Source: Deltaproteobacteria bacterium
Lineage (GTDB): Bacteria > Desulfobacterota > Desulfobacteria > Desulfobacterales > Desulfosarcinaceae
Direction of reading: 5' to 3'
NCBI GenBank assembly: GCA_021824175.1
Contig: JAKALP010000038.1
Coordinates: 1-49,242 of the forward strand
Length of the DNA: 49,242 nt
Shown here: in pieces, positions 33,505 to 43,393 of the stretch
Layout of the letters: each line of letters begins with the position of its first letter
Position numbering within the stretch: position 1 is the first letter of the stretch
The notes under the pieces: model-generated
Told to the model about the DNA's origin: nothing
The model's input: the letters and a program-made list of their open reading frames with translations, nothing else
Databases searched by the model: none
Translations under genes and position numbers: made by a program

Positions 33505-36228
33505 CTATGCCTTTTTTAAAACCGAGTTCAACACAGCCACAAGATCCTGCACGCGGTAAGGCTTTTGCACCGCACCCTGAAACCCGTAGGACTTGAAGTT
33601 GGCCATTATGGGATCATTGGAGTACCCGCTGGAGACGATGGCTTTGACTTGCGGATCAGTGGCCAGCAGATGTTTCATGGCTTCCTGCCCGCCCATGCCG
33701 CCCGGCACGGTCAAATCCAGGATAACGACATCGAAGGGCCGCCCGGCGGTCATCTCCGCCTGGTAAAGGGCGATGGCCTCTTCGCCGTTTTTGGCGGATC
33801 CGACCTCGTATCCAACGGTAACCAACATCTCTTCGGCCAGCTCGCGGATAAAATCTTCATCATCCATGACCAGGATGCGGCCGCTGCCGGTTTCAATGTC
33901 AGGGGCATCATCGATCATGGGATCATCCGACGACGATACCGAAGGCAGGTAGATGTGAAAGGTGGTGCCTACGCCGATCTGGGACTCCACGGTGATCTGT
34001 CCGTCGTGTTTGTCGATGACGGAGTACGCTACGGCCAAGCCCAAACCGCTGCCCTTTTGTTTGGTCGTAAAATAGGGATCGAAGATCTTCTTGATGTGCT
34101 GGGCCTTGATGCCGATCCCGTGGTCCTGAATGGTCAGAAGGGCGTAAGTTCCTGGCTTGAGTGCTACGCGGCTCTCTGGCGTTATCAGGGTGCTTTCAGC
34201 CCGCACCTGGATGGTCCCACCTTCGGGCATGGCCTGAACGGCATTGAGGATGAGGTTGTGGATCACCTGCACGATTTGACCCTCATCGATATCCGCAAAG
34301 AGCTCGCCATCCTTGAAATCAAAGGTACACAGGACATTGGAGCCCCTGGCCGCAAACTGGGCCGCCTCCTGAATCAGTTTGGTTAATTCGGCTGTGCGTT
34401 TGATGGGATCGCCTCCTTTGGCAAAGGTAAGCAGTTGCTGGGTCAGGGCCTTGGCGCGCAGGGCCGCCTTCTCCATCTCCTGGAGACGCCGGTAGACCCG
34501 CTCCCCAGGCAAGACGTCCATTTTAATCAGGGAAAGATTACCAATAATGCCAGACAGGAAATTATTGAAGTCATGGGCAATACCACCGGCCAACATGCCC
34601 AGTGATTCCAATTTCTCGACCTTTTGCATCTCCTTTTCGGTCCTGCGGTGTTCGGTGATATTGCGAAACACCACGACCTGGCCGATGATTTGGTTATCGC
34701 CGTCCAGGATGGGAGCGCCACTATGGGAGATGAGATTCTCTGCTCCATGACGGCCGATCAAATGGCAATCCATGACGGCATTACCGGCCATTCCACTGTC
34801 GGGCGCGGCGGGAACCGGCTCCTCAATGGGCCGCCGATCACGGGAATCAATGAGCTGAAATACTTCCTTCAACGGCTTTCCCAGAGCCTCGGCCTCAGAC
34901 CAGCCGGTCAAGCGCTCGGCCACCGGGTTGATGAGGGTGATGGCTCCATCACGGTCGGTGGTGATGACTCCGTCGCCAATACTGCGCAAGGTGACCGCCA
35001 AACGCTCCTTTTCGGCGCTCAAAGCCGCCTGGGCAGCTTTGCGCGCGCGAATATCGCGGGTCACGCCAAGCACCCCCACCGGTTTGCCCATCTCATCCCG
35101 GATGAAGGTCATGCGCACTTCGGTGGGCACCGAGGTGCCATCCTTGCACAACAAATCCACTTCTATGGTGCGATAGCGGTTAGGATCGCTCCCTGGTTGA
35201 TGTTCCCTTGAAAGTTCCGCTTCCAAAATCAACAGGGCGCGATTCAGCCCATCGGCAGAGATGGTTTGACCCATCTCTTTTTTAATAATTTCCTCAGCCG
35301 TATATCCCTGGACTTTTTCAACGGATGGGCTGACATAGTCAAACCGCATCGTAGCAAGATCCAGGGTCCAGATAATGTCCGAAACATTTTCAGCCAGAAT
35401 CCGGTACCTGCGCTCGGAGGTTTCCAGTTCGGCCTTGCTTTGCTCGATCTGCTGCTTGGACTCCAGCAGCTGCTTGTTGGCCGAATCCAGATCCGCGGCC
35501 AACTGGATCACCTGATTATACTTCTCCTGGATGGTGCGGTTGGCGTCCAGCAGGTCTTCAATGGCTTGCTCGTAAACACCGGATCGGCCCATCAGCCGAT
35601 GCCACAACGCCGGTCTGGCCGCCGTGCCGAAATGAACGCGATACAAGCACCCCTGGGCGCCATAAGTGGGGCTGTCCGGCCAGATACGGGTACCATATTT
35701 TTCAGGGCGGACCTGACATCGCAGCTCTTCAATTTGGGCCGGCGGCAGACCGAACAGCGTAGGGATGCCGGTCAGAACACCCCGGGTGTAGTCACAGTCA
35801 TGACGCGTCTTTTGATTGCCGTCGTGGTAGCAATCTTCCATCACCATCCAGGAAGGACCGGTCTCCCTTACAAAGAAGTCGCCATTGAGTTTGAGCAGAC
35901 GATTATACTTGTGAGCCTGGGAGTAAATAATTTTGGGATTTCCCAGCAAGCGCACCACGCGATCTAAAAATCCCAAGGAATGAAAACGATCGGAGGCCAG
36001 GCACATTTTGTACACGGCATCGGGATCATCCAGAATGGCAATCATGCGTTCATAGAGTGTCTGCAAAAATGCGTGCGACACCCAGTTGTTCATATCGGAG
36101 AGATAGGTTTCATCATGTTCCAGGCCATCAAGCAAAGGCCCGAGGGAGCCCCCATTGGACTCGCGCACGTACATGAGAATGGTGCGGGTGATGCGACAAC
36201 TGATCTCTTTTGCTTTGGGAGCGCTCAT
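33505..36228 (-). CDS. Hybrid sensor histidine kinase with V4R-like N-terminus, two PAS and receiver
   Basis: 907-residue soluble hybrid kinase; no transmembrane helix. Residues about 5-200 form a V4R-like domain (late C...GAQGCLY) related to those of the proteins at 28044 and 40399. A coiled coil (225-270), PAS1 (272-395) and PAS2 (405-525) follow. The HisKA H-box is GGIAHDFNN with His552, then HATPase (NLILNAVQA, DHGIGI, GSGLGLA) and a C-terminal receiver (about 785-905) with LDLTVPGG. A TTG at 36243 is an alternative start; the ATG at 36228 is used. It follows a PilZ gene by 32 bp. Confidence 0.85.
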   Translation of the reverse strand: MSAPKAKEISCRITRTILMYVRESNGGSLGPLLDGLEHDETYLSDMNNWVSHAFLQTLYERMIAILDDPDAVYKMCLASDRFHSLGFLDRVVRLLGNPKIIYSQAHKYNRLLKLNGDFFVRETGPSWMVMEDCYHDGNQKTRHDCDYTRGVLTGIPTLFGLPPAQIEELRCQVRPEKYGTRIWPDSPTYGAQGCLYRVHFGTAARPALWHRLMGRSGVYEQAIEDLLDANRTIQEKYNQVIQLAADLDSANKQLLESKQQIEQSKAELETSERRYRILAENVSDIIWTLDLATMRFDYVSPSVEKVQGYTAEEIIKKEMGQTISADGLNRALLILEAELSREHQPGSDPNRYRTIEVDLLCKDGTSVPTEVRMTFIRDEMGKPVGVLGVTRDIRARKAAQAALSAEKERLAVTLRSIGDGVITTDRDGAITLINPVAERLTGWSEAEALGKPLKEVFQLIDSRDRRPIEEPVPAAPDSGMAGNAVMDCHLIGRHGAENLISHSGAPILDGDNQIIGQVVVFRNITEHRRTEKEMQKVEKLESLGMLAGGIAHDFNNFLSGIIGNLSLIKMDVLPGERVYRRLQEMEKAALRAKALTQQLLTFAKGGDPIKRTAELTKLIQEAAQFAARGSNVLCTFDFKDGELFADIDEGQIVQVIHNLILNAVQAMPEGGTIQVRAESTLITPESRVALKPGTYALLTIQDHGIGIKAQHIKKIFDPYFTTKQKGSGLGLAVAYSVIDKHDGQITVESQIGVGTTFHIYLPSVSSSDDPMIDDAPDIETGSGRILVMDDEDFIRELAEEMLVTVGYEVGSAKNGEEAIALYQAEMTAGRPFDVVILDLTVPGGMGGQEAMKHLLATDPQVKAIVSSGYSNDPIMANFKSYGFQGAVQKPYRVQDLVAVLNSVLKKA

Positions 36229-36260
36229 AGCAGGAGGCGTCAATTCCTTCTAAGGCTCAA

Positions 36261-36644
36261 TTAAGTGTATTGCCCGCGTGCCATGCGTTCGGCGTCCACA
36301 AAGCGTCCCAGCTGTTGCCGCACGGGTTCGGAGAGTTCCTTGAAGCGACAACCCACCGAGAGATAATCAGAACGCTCCAGCGGCTTGATCCAGCGGATAT
36401 CGGCTTTAATGTCATTGAGAAACTGCAGACTGGCGGCGCCGGCAATTTTTTTCAGCATCAACAGATCGCCCTCCTTGATTTTATGAACCATCTTTTGGGG
36501 CACGATCACATTGATACCACCGGCACTGAGATTAATGATGGGTACCGAGAGACTTTCGCCATTGGCCAGCTTGAAATGTCCGAAACAGCCGTCTTCCAGT
36601 TTGAGTGAAAGACGTGGGTAAAGCCGTTTTTCTTCAACTGCCAT
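36261..36644 (-). CDS. PilZ domain protein
   Basis: 127-residue single-domain protein. RLYPR near the N-terminus (RxxxR) and NLSAGG (D/NxSxxG type, about 38-43) are the c-di-GMP binding motifs. Hydrophobic strands fill the rest of the barrel. GGAG with good spacing precedes the ATG. It is likely a c-di-GMP receptor that regulates the kinase encoded immediately downstream, which is inferred from the operon layout. Confidence 0.88.
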   Translation of the reverse strand: MAVEEKRLYPRLSLKLEDGCFGHFKLANGESLSVPIINLSAGGINVIVPQKMVHKIKEGDLLMLKKIAGAASLQFLNDIKADIRWIKPLERSDYLSVGCRFKELSEPVRQQLGRFVDAERMARGQYT

Positions 36645-36838
36645 TACTATTCTCCTTTGACGGCGCCTGCCAGGTAAGCACCCACAGCGGCAAGAAGGTG
36701 GACGGAAGGAATCGCTGCCGTGGGAATCAATGCGAGCGCCATTTCAATTGCCGGGCAAAATGAGCGGGCGGATGGGTCGCCTCCTTCCTTTGATCATTTT
36801 TAGCACAAATCTTCTGAGATTGCGAGAATTGGTTTCGA

Positions 36839-36867
36839 TTGCCTATTTCCATGATTGGCCTTATGAT
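36839..36867 (+). promoter_or_regulatory. Possible sigma-70 promoter for the kor operon
   Basis: TTGCCT at 36839-36844, a 17-bp spacer and TATGAT at 36862-36867, giving a leader of about 60 nt before korD. It lies in the divergent gap between the PilZ gene and korD. Confidence 0.45.
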
Positions 36868-36931
36868 GATGCCATAAATGAATGATAGCCGCAGCTTATG
36901 CTTCGACTGCCGCGACTCGACAGGATAGCGC

Positions 36932-37207
36932 ATGTCCAAACCCAAGTTGAAAGCACTCACCATCAATCGACCCTGGTGCAAAGGATGTGGAATTTGTGTG
37001 GCCTTCTGCCCGGCCAAAGTATTGGAACTAGACCATGAGGAGAAAGCCGTCGCCGTACGCATTGAGGATTGTATTGCTTGCAGCTTGTGCGCGCTGCGGT
37101 GTCCTGACTTGGCGATCGAGGTAGAGATCGCGCCAGAAGACAATGAGATCGCCCCGCCAGCTCAAAAAAGAATTTTGATTCAAAATCGAGGCGGAAGCAG
37201 AAGTTAA
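36932..37207 (+). CDS. korD: 2-oxoacid:ferredoxin oxidoreductase, 2[4Fe-4S] delta subunit
   Basis: 91-residue ferredoxin-like subunit with two cluster motifs, CKGCGICVAFCP (about 16-27) and CIACSLCALRCP (about 47-58). Its place in front of korA, korB and korC identifies it as the electron-accepting subunit of the oxidoreductase. The C-terminus is a short charged tail. It is first in the operon, after a possible promoter at 36839. Confidence 0.9.
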   Translation: MSKPKLKALTINRPWCKGCGICVAFCPAKVLELDHEEKAVAVRIEDCIACSLCALRCPDLAIEVEIAPEDNEIAPPAQKRILIQNRGGSRS

Positions 37208-37216
37208 TCCGAAGAC

Positions 37217-37321
37217 ATGCTTAAGTTTTTCGAAGATTTAAATTTTGCCGCCAACAAAGCGTTGGGGCCAAAAGACTTTGTTGAGATGGCTTGCCATCCG
37301 CGGGGCCCATGCACCCCGTGA
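37217..37321 (+). CDS. Possible 34-residue peptide between korD and korA
   Basis: A short frame that starts MLKFFEDLNFAANKALG and ends GPCTP lies in the 138-bp gap between korD and korA, which is otherwise unexplained. The amphipathic start looks protein-like. The ribosome binding site (CCGAAGAC) is weak, and no homologue comes to mind. It could be a leader peptide or chance. Confidence 0.3.
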   Translation: MLKFFEDLNFAANKALGPKDFVEMACHPRGPCTP

Positions 37322-37345
37322 ACGCCCAATGGGAGGAGCCTGCCG

Positions 37346-38494
37346 ATGCCCGGCGCTGTCCGCTTTATGCAAGGCAATGAAGCCTGCGTGGAAGGTGCTC
37401 TCTATGCCGGCCTGGAGTTTTTTGCCGGCTACCCCATCACCCCGTCATCGGAAATCGCTGAACAACTATCGTATCGCCTGCCACGCCAGGGGGGCCGGTT
37501 CATCCAGATGGAGGATGAGATCGCCTCCATGTGTGCCATCATCGGCGCCTCCCTGACCGGCCGCAAAGTGCTCACCGCCACCAGTGGTCCTGGATTTTCG
37601 CTGATGCAGGAGGCGCTGGGATTTGCGGTCATGGCGGAAATCCCTTGCGTGATCGTCAATGTGCAGCGCGGCGGCCCGTCGACCGGCTTGCCGACTCACA
37701 TGAGCCAGGGAGATGTCAATCAGGCCCGCTGGGGTACCCATGGTGATCATGCCATCATTGCCTTGACCGCCTCCAATCATCAGGATGTGTTTGCCATCAC
37801 CGTGGAAGCCTTTAACATGGCCGAGACCTTCCGCACCCCGGTGGTATTGCTGTTCGATGAGGTGGTGGGACACATGCGCGAACGAATAATACTGCCCCAG
37901 CCCGGCGAACTGGCCTTGGTGGAGCGTTTGCGCACCTCGGTGCCCGGTGGCGTGGATTACCACCCTTATCTGCCCAGAGAAGATGGCCGTCTGCCCATGT
38001 CCGATTTCGGCGGAGTGCATCGTTACAACGTCACCGGTCTCTACCATGACATGTGGGGCTTTCCATCGGAAAATCCTAAAGTGGTGCATGGGTTGATCCG
38101 GCACCTGGTGGATAAAATCGAAAGCAACGTGGACAATATCGCGCGCTACAAAGCCTATTATATCGACGATGCCCGCACGGTGCTGGTTTCTTATGGCGCG
38201 TCGGCCCGCTCGGCCTTGCATGTGGTGGAAAGCGCGCGACGCAAGGGGCAAAAGTTTGGCCTGCTGGAGCTGCAAACCCTGTGGCCCTTTCCCCATGACA
38301 TTGTCGGCGAAGCGGTCGGTCGCGCCAAACGGGTCATAGTGGTGGAGATGAACATGGGCCATATCCTGCACGAAGTGCGCAAAGCACTGACCAATCCGAG
38401 CAATGTGTTTTTAGTGAACCGCTTGGACGGCGTCTTTATCACACCCACCGATATTCGGCAGGCGCTGCGGTTAATTGAGGGCAAGGGGATCTGA
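37346..38494 (+). CDS. korA: 2-oxoglutarate:ferredoxin oxidoreductase alpha subunit
   Basis: Alpha subunit of a CoA-dependent 2-oxoacid oxidoreductase, most like KorA, which makes succinyl-CoA and reduced ferredoxin from 2-oxoglutarate in a low-potential anaerobic TCA cycle. The 382-residue product has MQGNEACVEGALYAGLEFFAGYPITPSSEI, QMEDEIASMCAIIGA and SGPGFSLMQEALGFA, the pyrimidine-binding domain. GGGAGGAG precedes the ATG. A branched-chain 2-oxoacid substrate (VOR type) cannot be excluded by sequence alone. Confidence 0.9.
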   Translation: MPGAVRFMQGNEACVEGALYAGLEFFAGYPITPSSEIAEQLSYRLPRQGGRFIQMEDEIASMCAIIGASLTGRKVLTATSGPGFSLMQEALGFAVMAEIPCVIVNVQRGGPSTGLPTHMSQGDVNQARWGTHGDHAIIALTASNHQDVFAITVEAFNMAETFRTPVVLLFDEVVGHMRERIILPQPGELALVERLRTSVPGGVDYHPYLPREDGRLPMSDFGGVHRYNVTGLYHDMWGFPSENPKVVHGLIRHLVDKIESNVDNIARYKAYYIDDARTVLVSYGASARSALHVVESARRKGQKFGLLELQTLWPFPHDIVGEAVGRAKRVIVVEMNMGHILHEVRKALTNPSNVFLVNRLDGVFITPTDIRQALRLIEGKGI

Positions 38495-38522
38495 ATTTCT
38501 TGCCATGGTGATGGAGGTTCCG

Positions 38523-39341
38523 ATGTCCATCCATAAATACTTGCGCGAACGCTTTTTCCCGCACATCTGGTGCGCGGGCTGCGGTCACGGCACGGTGTTG
38601 AACGGCTTGATCCGGGCCATTGAAAGCCTCGGGCTGAGCCGCAATGAAATCGTCATGGTGTCGGGCATTGGGTGTTCCTCCCGCATCACCGGGTATCTGG
38701 ATTTTCACACCTTGCACACTTTGCATGGGCGGGCCCTGGCCTTTGCCACCGGCATCAAATTGAGCAAGCCGGAGCTCAATGTGATTGTGCCCATGGGCGA
38801 TGGGGATGCCCTGGCCATTGGCGGCAACCATTTTATTCATGCCGCGCGCCGCAATATCGCCATGACCGCCTTGGTGATGAACAACCGCATCTATGGAATG
38901 ACGGGAGGGCAGTTTTCGCCTCTGTCGGGCTGCGGTATGACCGCCACCACCGCACCCTATGCCAACATCGATCCGGATTTTGACGTAGCAGCATTAGCGA
39001 CTGCGGCCGGCGCCAGCTTCGTGGCCCGGACCACCACCTTTCATGTCAAGGAGATGATCGACCTGATCCGGCAGGCGATTTTGCATGACGGTTTCTCCGT
39101 GGTGGAAATTCTATCCCAATGTCCCACCTATTTTGGTCGCAAGAACAAGATGGGAGGGGCCGTGGAGATGTTGAACTGGTATAAGGAGCGAACCACTCCC
39201 CTCGGCTCCAAGGCCAAACAAAACGATCCCTCTCTGATTGAACGTGGCATCTTCATGCAGGTCGATAAGCCGGAATACTGCAGCCAATATGAAAAGATCT
39301 TGCAGAAAGCCCAGTCCGCCAACTCCCAAACCAAAGAGTGA
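38523..39341 (+). CDS. korB: 2-oxoglutarate:ferredoxin oxidoreductase beta subunit
   Basis: TPP-binding subunit, 272 residues. It shows CAGCGHG near the N-terminus, GIGCSSRI, and the TPP motif GDGDALAIGGNHFIHA...MNNRIYGMTGGQFSP. Cys residues in WCAGCGH are typical of the family. The frame is open to 38475, but GGAGG 5 nt before the ATG at 38523 decides the start. It lies 28 bp after korA and 11 bp before korC. Confidence 0.93.
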   Translation: MSIHKYLRERFFPHIWCAGCGHGTVLNGLIRAIESLGLSRNEIVMVSGIGCSSRITGYLDFHTLHTLHGRALAFATGIKLSKPELNVIVPMGDGDALAIGGNHFIHAARRNIAMTALVMNNRIYGMTGGQFSPLSGCGMTATTAPYANIDPDFDVAALATAAGASFVARTTTFHVKEMIDLIRQAILHDGFSVVEILSQCPTYFGRKNKMGGAVEMLNWYKERTTPLGSKAKQNDPSLIERGIFMQVDKPEYCSQYEKILQKAQSANSQTKE

Positions 39342-39352
39342 GGCCGATCGCC

Positions 39353-39916
39353 ATGAATCGAACACGTCTGGTTTTTTCAGGATCTGGAGGACAGGGGGTG
39401 GTGACCGCGGCGATCATCCTGGCCGAGGCGGCCGTACTGCACGATGGCCTGATGGCCGTTCAAACCCAATCCTACGGCGCGGCCGCACGTGGGGGCGCCA
39501 CCCGGGCGGAAGTCATAATTTCCGATGCGCCCATCAACTACCCCATGGTCGTCCAGCCCAATATTCTTGTATGCCTGACCCAGGAAGCTTATTCCCTTTA
39601 TGCGGCCACCATCCGGCCGGGAGGATTGCTGCTCACTGATCCGCACTATGTGAAAATTGAACGCAAAGTCGACGCCATTCAGCAACAAGTGCCAATGCAT
39701 GACACCGTATCAGCCCAGATTGGTAATCTCATGGTCCTCAACTCCTGTATGCTGGGCGCCCTGCTTGGCCTACGTCCATTAGTACGCCCCGAATCGGTTC
39801 TTACGGTCTTGGCCCGCCATGTCCCAGGCCAATTCATGGACATCAACCGCCGCGCGTTCTGTTCGGGCTTGGAGCTGACCAAGGCGGAAAAAAACAGATC
39901 CGAAATTCGGGTTTAA
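39353..39916 (+). CDS. korC: 2-oxoglutarate:ferredoxin oxidoreductase gamma subunit
   Basis: 187-residue gamma subunit, which completes the enzyme with korD, korA and korB. It opens with the SGSGGQGVVTAAIILAEAAV motif (CoA-related Rossmann loop) and then SYGAAARGGATRAEVIISD. The ATG at 39353 is chosen; GAGG lies 9 nt upstream and the frame is open to 39338. It is the last gene of the operon. Confidence 0.92.
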   Translation: MNRTRLVFSGSGGQGVVTAAIILAEAAVLHDGLMAVQTQSYGAAARGGATRAEVIISDAPINYPMVVQPNILVCLTQEAYSLYAATIRPGGLLLTDPHYVKIERKVDAIQQQVPMHDTVSAQIGNLMVLNSCMLGALLGLRPLVRPESVLTVLARHVPGQFMDINRRAFCSGLELTKAEKNRSEIRV

Positions 39917-39968
39917 ATGCCGTTATACTTCTGCTTCTCAGAACTCACCTGATCAAACGCCATGGCCT

Positions 39969-39987
39969 ATCTATCATAATGATAGAT
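39969..39987 (+). terminator. AT-rich palindrome after korC
   Basis: ATCTATCA-TAA-TGATAGAT with 8-bp arms followed by TTT, about 50 bp after the korC stop. It could be a weak terminator of the kor operon or an operator for the promoter just downstream. Confidence 0.4.
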
Positions 39988-39995
39988 TTTATGCC

Positions 39996-40025
39996 TTGAC
40001 AAAACGCCTATTTTTCGTGGATAAA
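39996..40025 (+). promoter_or_regulatory. Possible promoter for the downstream hybrid kinase
   Basis: A consensus TTGACA at 39996-40001 and GATAAA at 40020-40025 (spacer 18) read toward the kinase at 40399. This implies an untranslated leader of about 365 nt, much longer than the other genes in the window have. A different, closer promoter cannot be excluded. Confidence 0.45.
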
Positions 40026-40398
40026 ACAAATAGTTCGGATCGTTCATTGGATGAACCCTTAACCCATCCGGCTACTCAGGAGGCCGGAAATCGGTCTTCG
40101 TCAGTCCCTTGCCGACTGCCAAGCCTGAAGGTCACGGCATGATGCCACGGCCGGATCTTGGCGCAAACCCCATTCCCCAGAAATTGCTGCATGCGCGAAA
40201 TCATCTTCAGGGTGTCTCCTGCAATGCTGGTGAGAGGCCATTTCTGCGGACCGAGTTCTAACATAGAGGGTTACGCTTCTATAAACCCCACGGTGTCGAA
40301 AATTTATCATTGGAAGTAGATTTTAGGAAAGGCGACCATCACCCCCAGGTTCGGCAACGGTTTAACTGAGCTCTTTAAAAAAAGCTGATGTGACGGAT
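40026..40398. other. Gap upstream of the hybrid kinase, no gene supported
   Basis: Part of a 482-bp gap. A 62-residue minus-strand frame (40076-40264) exists but has no ribosome binding site and no recognisable family. A small stem GGCAT-G-ATGCC lies near 40136-40146. No riboswitch class is recognised. Confidence 0.35.
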
Positions 40399-43257
40399 AT
40401 GGAAAATTTGCCCCTCCTGTACAATAGCAGAATTATCAAATTGTATGTTTCCTACCTCGAACATCACTACCCTTCCATCGATTTGAAGCCCATCCTCAAC
40501 GAGGCCGGGATCGCCCGAATAGAAATTGATGACCCTGGTCATTGGTTTGATCAGAATCAAATTGAAAAATTTTATCTAGGCATTCTCAATGCCACCCAAA
40601 ATAAAGACATCTCTCGCGAAGCGGGAAGATTTAGCGTCACTTCCGATGCCACCGGCGCAGTGAAGCAACATGTCTTAGGTTTGCTAAATATCTCCTCGAT
40701 CTACCTTTTACTGACCAAGCTCTATCCGATGTTAAGCCGCGCCGCCATTCTAAAGGCACGCAAACTGGCGGCTAACCGGGTAGAAATCATTGCGACCCTC
40801 AAGGATGGTGTAACGGAGCAACCCTTCCAATGCGGGACCCGCACCGGTTTTTTCGAAGCACTGGCATCCCTGTTCTCCGGGAAGCTTGCCACTGTCCACC
40901 ACGACCAGTGCATCCATGAAGGGGCCCCTCATTGCCGCTACGAAGTCTCCTGGGAGGAACCCACACACAGGCGGTGGCGGCGCTATTTTTGGATCGGCGC
41001 CGTCTTGGCCGCCATTATTTCACCCATCGTCGCTTTGACCCTGCACATGGTGTATTGGCCCCTGGCCGTGGCGGCCGGCACGGTGATACTTACGGGGATT
41101 TGTTTGCGATCGCGCGTTCTGGAACGCCGGGAACTGGTGCATACCATCCAACTGCAAGGCAATGCCGCCGAAGATCACATAAAAGAGATCGACTTCCGCT
41201 ACCGGGGCCTGCTGCTGGTCCAAAAGATCGGGCAAGCCACTTCCGAGCTGCTGGACCTGAAACAGTTGACCCAGGTGGTTATGGAGAACATCCAGCGATA
41301 TCTGGATTTCGATCGCGGTCTAATCATGATAGCCGACCAAGCCAGCCGACGCCTGTCATACATGGCCAGCTATGGTTTTGACGAAGAAAAAACGGAGATA
41401 TTGAAAAAAACCAACTTCCGCCTGGACAATCCCGAAGCCAAGGGGGTTTTCATCCAGGTCTTCAACGAACAATCCCCCATTCTCTTGGATGACGTCAGTG
41501 CGGTCAAGGAAACATTTTCAGAGCGCAGTCGCGAGTTTATTCAGCAAATTGGCGCCTCAAGTCTGATTTGCCTGCCCATCGTATATGAAAACCAGTCGCT
41601 TGGCATTATGGCCGTCGATAACTTCAAAGGCAAACGGCCGCTGAATCAAAGCGATATGAACCTGCTCATGGGGGTCGCTTATCAAACCGCGGTCAGCATC
41701 TTCAGTGTAATGGCCAACAAAAAGCTACAGGAAAGTGAAGAGCGTTACCGCAGCCTGTACGACAACGCCCCGGTGGCTTATTTTTCAATCAACCCGGACA
41801 CGGCCGCCATCATCAATTGCAACCTGGCGGCCACGCGCCTGTTGGGCTACACCCGTGCGCAACTGCTGGGATCGTCCTGGCTGGATTACTTTTCCAACGA
41901 CCACGGCAATCGCGCCCGCGGTCAGTGGATTTATCAAGCCTTGCAACGCGGTCAGGCCATTCACAGCGAAGAAGTAAAGCTGGTCCGCAAAACCGCGCAG
42001 ACTGTATGGGCCAATCTCTCCATGGAGCCATTTCGCGATAGCCAAGGCCAGCTGATAGAAGGAAGATGCGTCCTGATCGACATATCAGAGAGCAAGAAGC
42101 TCGAAGAGAAACTGCGTAAGTCCCAGCGGCTGGAAGCCATGGGAACCCTTGCCGGTGGTGTTGCTCATGATTTGAGCAACATTTTATCGGCCATTGTGAG
42201 CTATCCTGATTTACTTCTCATGGATATCACCCCTGAGAGCAACATCTACGAGCCATTGAACAAGATCAAAGCGGCCGGCGCCCGCGCCACCGCCATCGTC
42301 CATGACCTTTTAACCTTGGCGCGCCTCGGGCTCCAATTTACGGAAGTCATCGACATCAATACCGTTGTCAAAGAATTCATCAAGAGCCCGGAGTGCGAAA
42401 ACACACTGATCAATCACCCCACGCTGCGCATCAAAACCACGCTGGATGACCATCTCAACGCGGTGCGGGGATCGGCCGTTCACATGACCAAAACCTTGAT
42501 GAACATTGTAATCAATGCGGCCGAAGCCATGCCTTCCGGTGGCGAAATCGAAATCACCACCCGCAACCAGCCCACGGCCCCCATGGGCAAAGGTCAAGTC
42601 ACGGAGGTGGGTCCCTTTGTGGTGCTGACGGTTAAAGACAATGGCGTGGGCATAGCCAAGGAAGATCTGGAGCATATTTTCGAGCCATTCTTCACCAAGA
42701 AAGTCATGGGGCGCAGCGGCACCGGATTGGGCATGGCTATTGTGTGGGCCACGATTCAGGAGCATAAAGGGCACATTGAAATCGAAAGCGAAGTGGGCAA
42801 AGGCACCACTGTGCGCATATTCATCCCCGCCACCAAAGAGGTTCGCATCCAGCAAGGCAGTGTTCCCGACATCACCAACATGATGGGTCACGGTGAGACT
42901 ATACTGCTGGTGGATGACGAAGACGACCACCGCGATATTGCCACGCAGATGCTCGCCCGACTGGGCTACTCCGTCACCGTGGCGGAAAGTCCGCAAGAGG
43001 CGTTTGACTTTACGACCCAGACGCCCCCCGATTTGATAGTATTGGATATGGTTATGGGGGCGGACATCGATGGATTGGCGATCTATCGGAAGATATTGTC
43101 CATCCGGCCGCATCAGAAGGCCTTGATTGTCAGCGGGTTTTCAGAAACAGCCCGGGTCAAGGAGGCCTTGGAGCTGGGGGCGGGAGCCTTTCTCAACAAA
43201 CCATTCGGCATGAAAGAGATTGCTTTGGCCGTGAGACAGGTATTGGATGCCAATTGA
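40399..43257 (+). CDS. Membrane hybrid histidine kinase (V4R-like, GAF, PAS, HK, receiver)
   Basis: 952-residue kinase. Residues 1-187 are the V4R-like domain ([25 protein letters not shown]...PHCRY), with two membrane helices at about 197-215 and 219-236. A GAF domain (about 272-437), a PAS domain (442-562), a kinase core with H-box GGVAHDLSN (His590; S replaces the usual N of HDFNN) and HATPase (DNGVGI, GTGLGMA) follow. The C-terminal receiver begins ILLVDDED (about 835) with phospho-acceptor Asp883. It is the same front half as the HD-GYP protein at 28044. The start may also be a GTG 9 bp upstream. Confidence 0.87.
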   Translation: MENLPLLYNSRIIKLYVSYLEHHYPSIDLKPILNEAGIARIEIDDPGHWFDQNQIEKFYLGILNATQNKDISREAGRFSVTSDATGAVKQHVLGLLNISSIYLLLTKLYPMLSRAAILKARKLAANRVEIIATLKDGVTEQPFQCGTRTGFFEALASLFSGKLATVHHDQCIHEGAPHCRYEVSWEEPTHRRWRRYFWIGAVLAAIISPIVALTLHMVYWPLAVAAGTVILTGICLRSRVLERRELVHTIQLQGNAAEDHIKEIDFRYRGLLLVQKIGQATSELLDLKQLTQVVMENIQRYLDFDRGLIMIADQASRRLSYMASYGFDEEKTEILKKTNFRLDNPEAKGVFIQVFNEQSPILLDDVSAVKETFSERSREFIQQIGASSLICLPIVYENQSLGIMAVDNFKGKRPLNQSDMNLLMGVAYQTAVSIFSVMANKKLQESEERYRSLYDNAPVAYFSINPDTAAIINCNLAATRLLGYTRAQLLGSSWLDYFSNDHGNRARGQWIYQALQRGQAIHSEEVKLVRKTAQTVWANLSMEPFRDSQGQLIEGRCVLIDISESKKLEEKLRKSQRLEAMGTLAGGVAHDLSNILSAIVSYPDLLLMDITPESNIYEPLNKIKAAGARATAIVHDLLTLARLGLQFTEVIDINTVVKEFIKSPECENTLINHPTLRIKTTLDDHLNAVRGSAVHMTKTLMNIVINAAEAMPSGGEIEITTRNQPTAPMGKGQVTEVGPFVVLTVKDNGVGIAKEDLEHIFEPFFTKKVMGRSGTGLGMAIVWATIQEHKGHIEIESEVGKGTTVRIFIPATKEVRIQQGSVPDITNMMGHGETILLVDDEDDHRDIATQMLARLGYSVTVAESPQEAFDFTTQTPPDLIVLDMVMGADIDGLAIYRKILSIRPHQKALIVSGFSETARVKEALELGAGAFLNKPFGMKEIALAVRQVLDAN

Positions 43258-43393
43258 GACACTGGGGCATCCCAATAAATTACAAGCCGTCCTTAAAACA
43301 GATTTTCTCCGACCAAACTGGTGTAGTATTTCGTGGATAAGCTCTTGCCCCTATGTATACTTCAGAAAAAAGGGGGCTCTCGTTTTCAAATGA

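Noticed and set aside
40076-40264. 62-residue minus-strand frame in the gap after korC
   Set aside because: No ribosome binding site, no family resemblance and no coding context.
42310-43113. 267-residue minus-strand frame opposite the hybrid kinase
   Set aside because: Antisense shadow of the kinase core and receiver; His-rich composition without a family match.
40013-43340. 12-mer TTTCGTGGATAA present at 40013 and 43329 on both sides of the kinase gene
   Set aside because: Only 12 bp match with no flanking similarity; a direct repeat from an insertion or a shared promoter element could not be supported.
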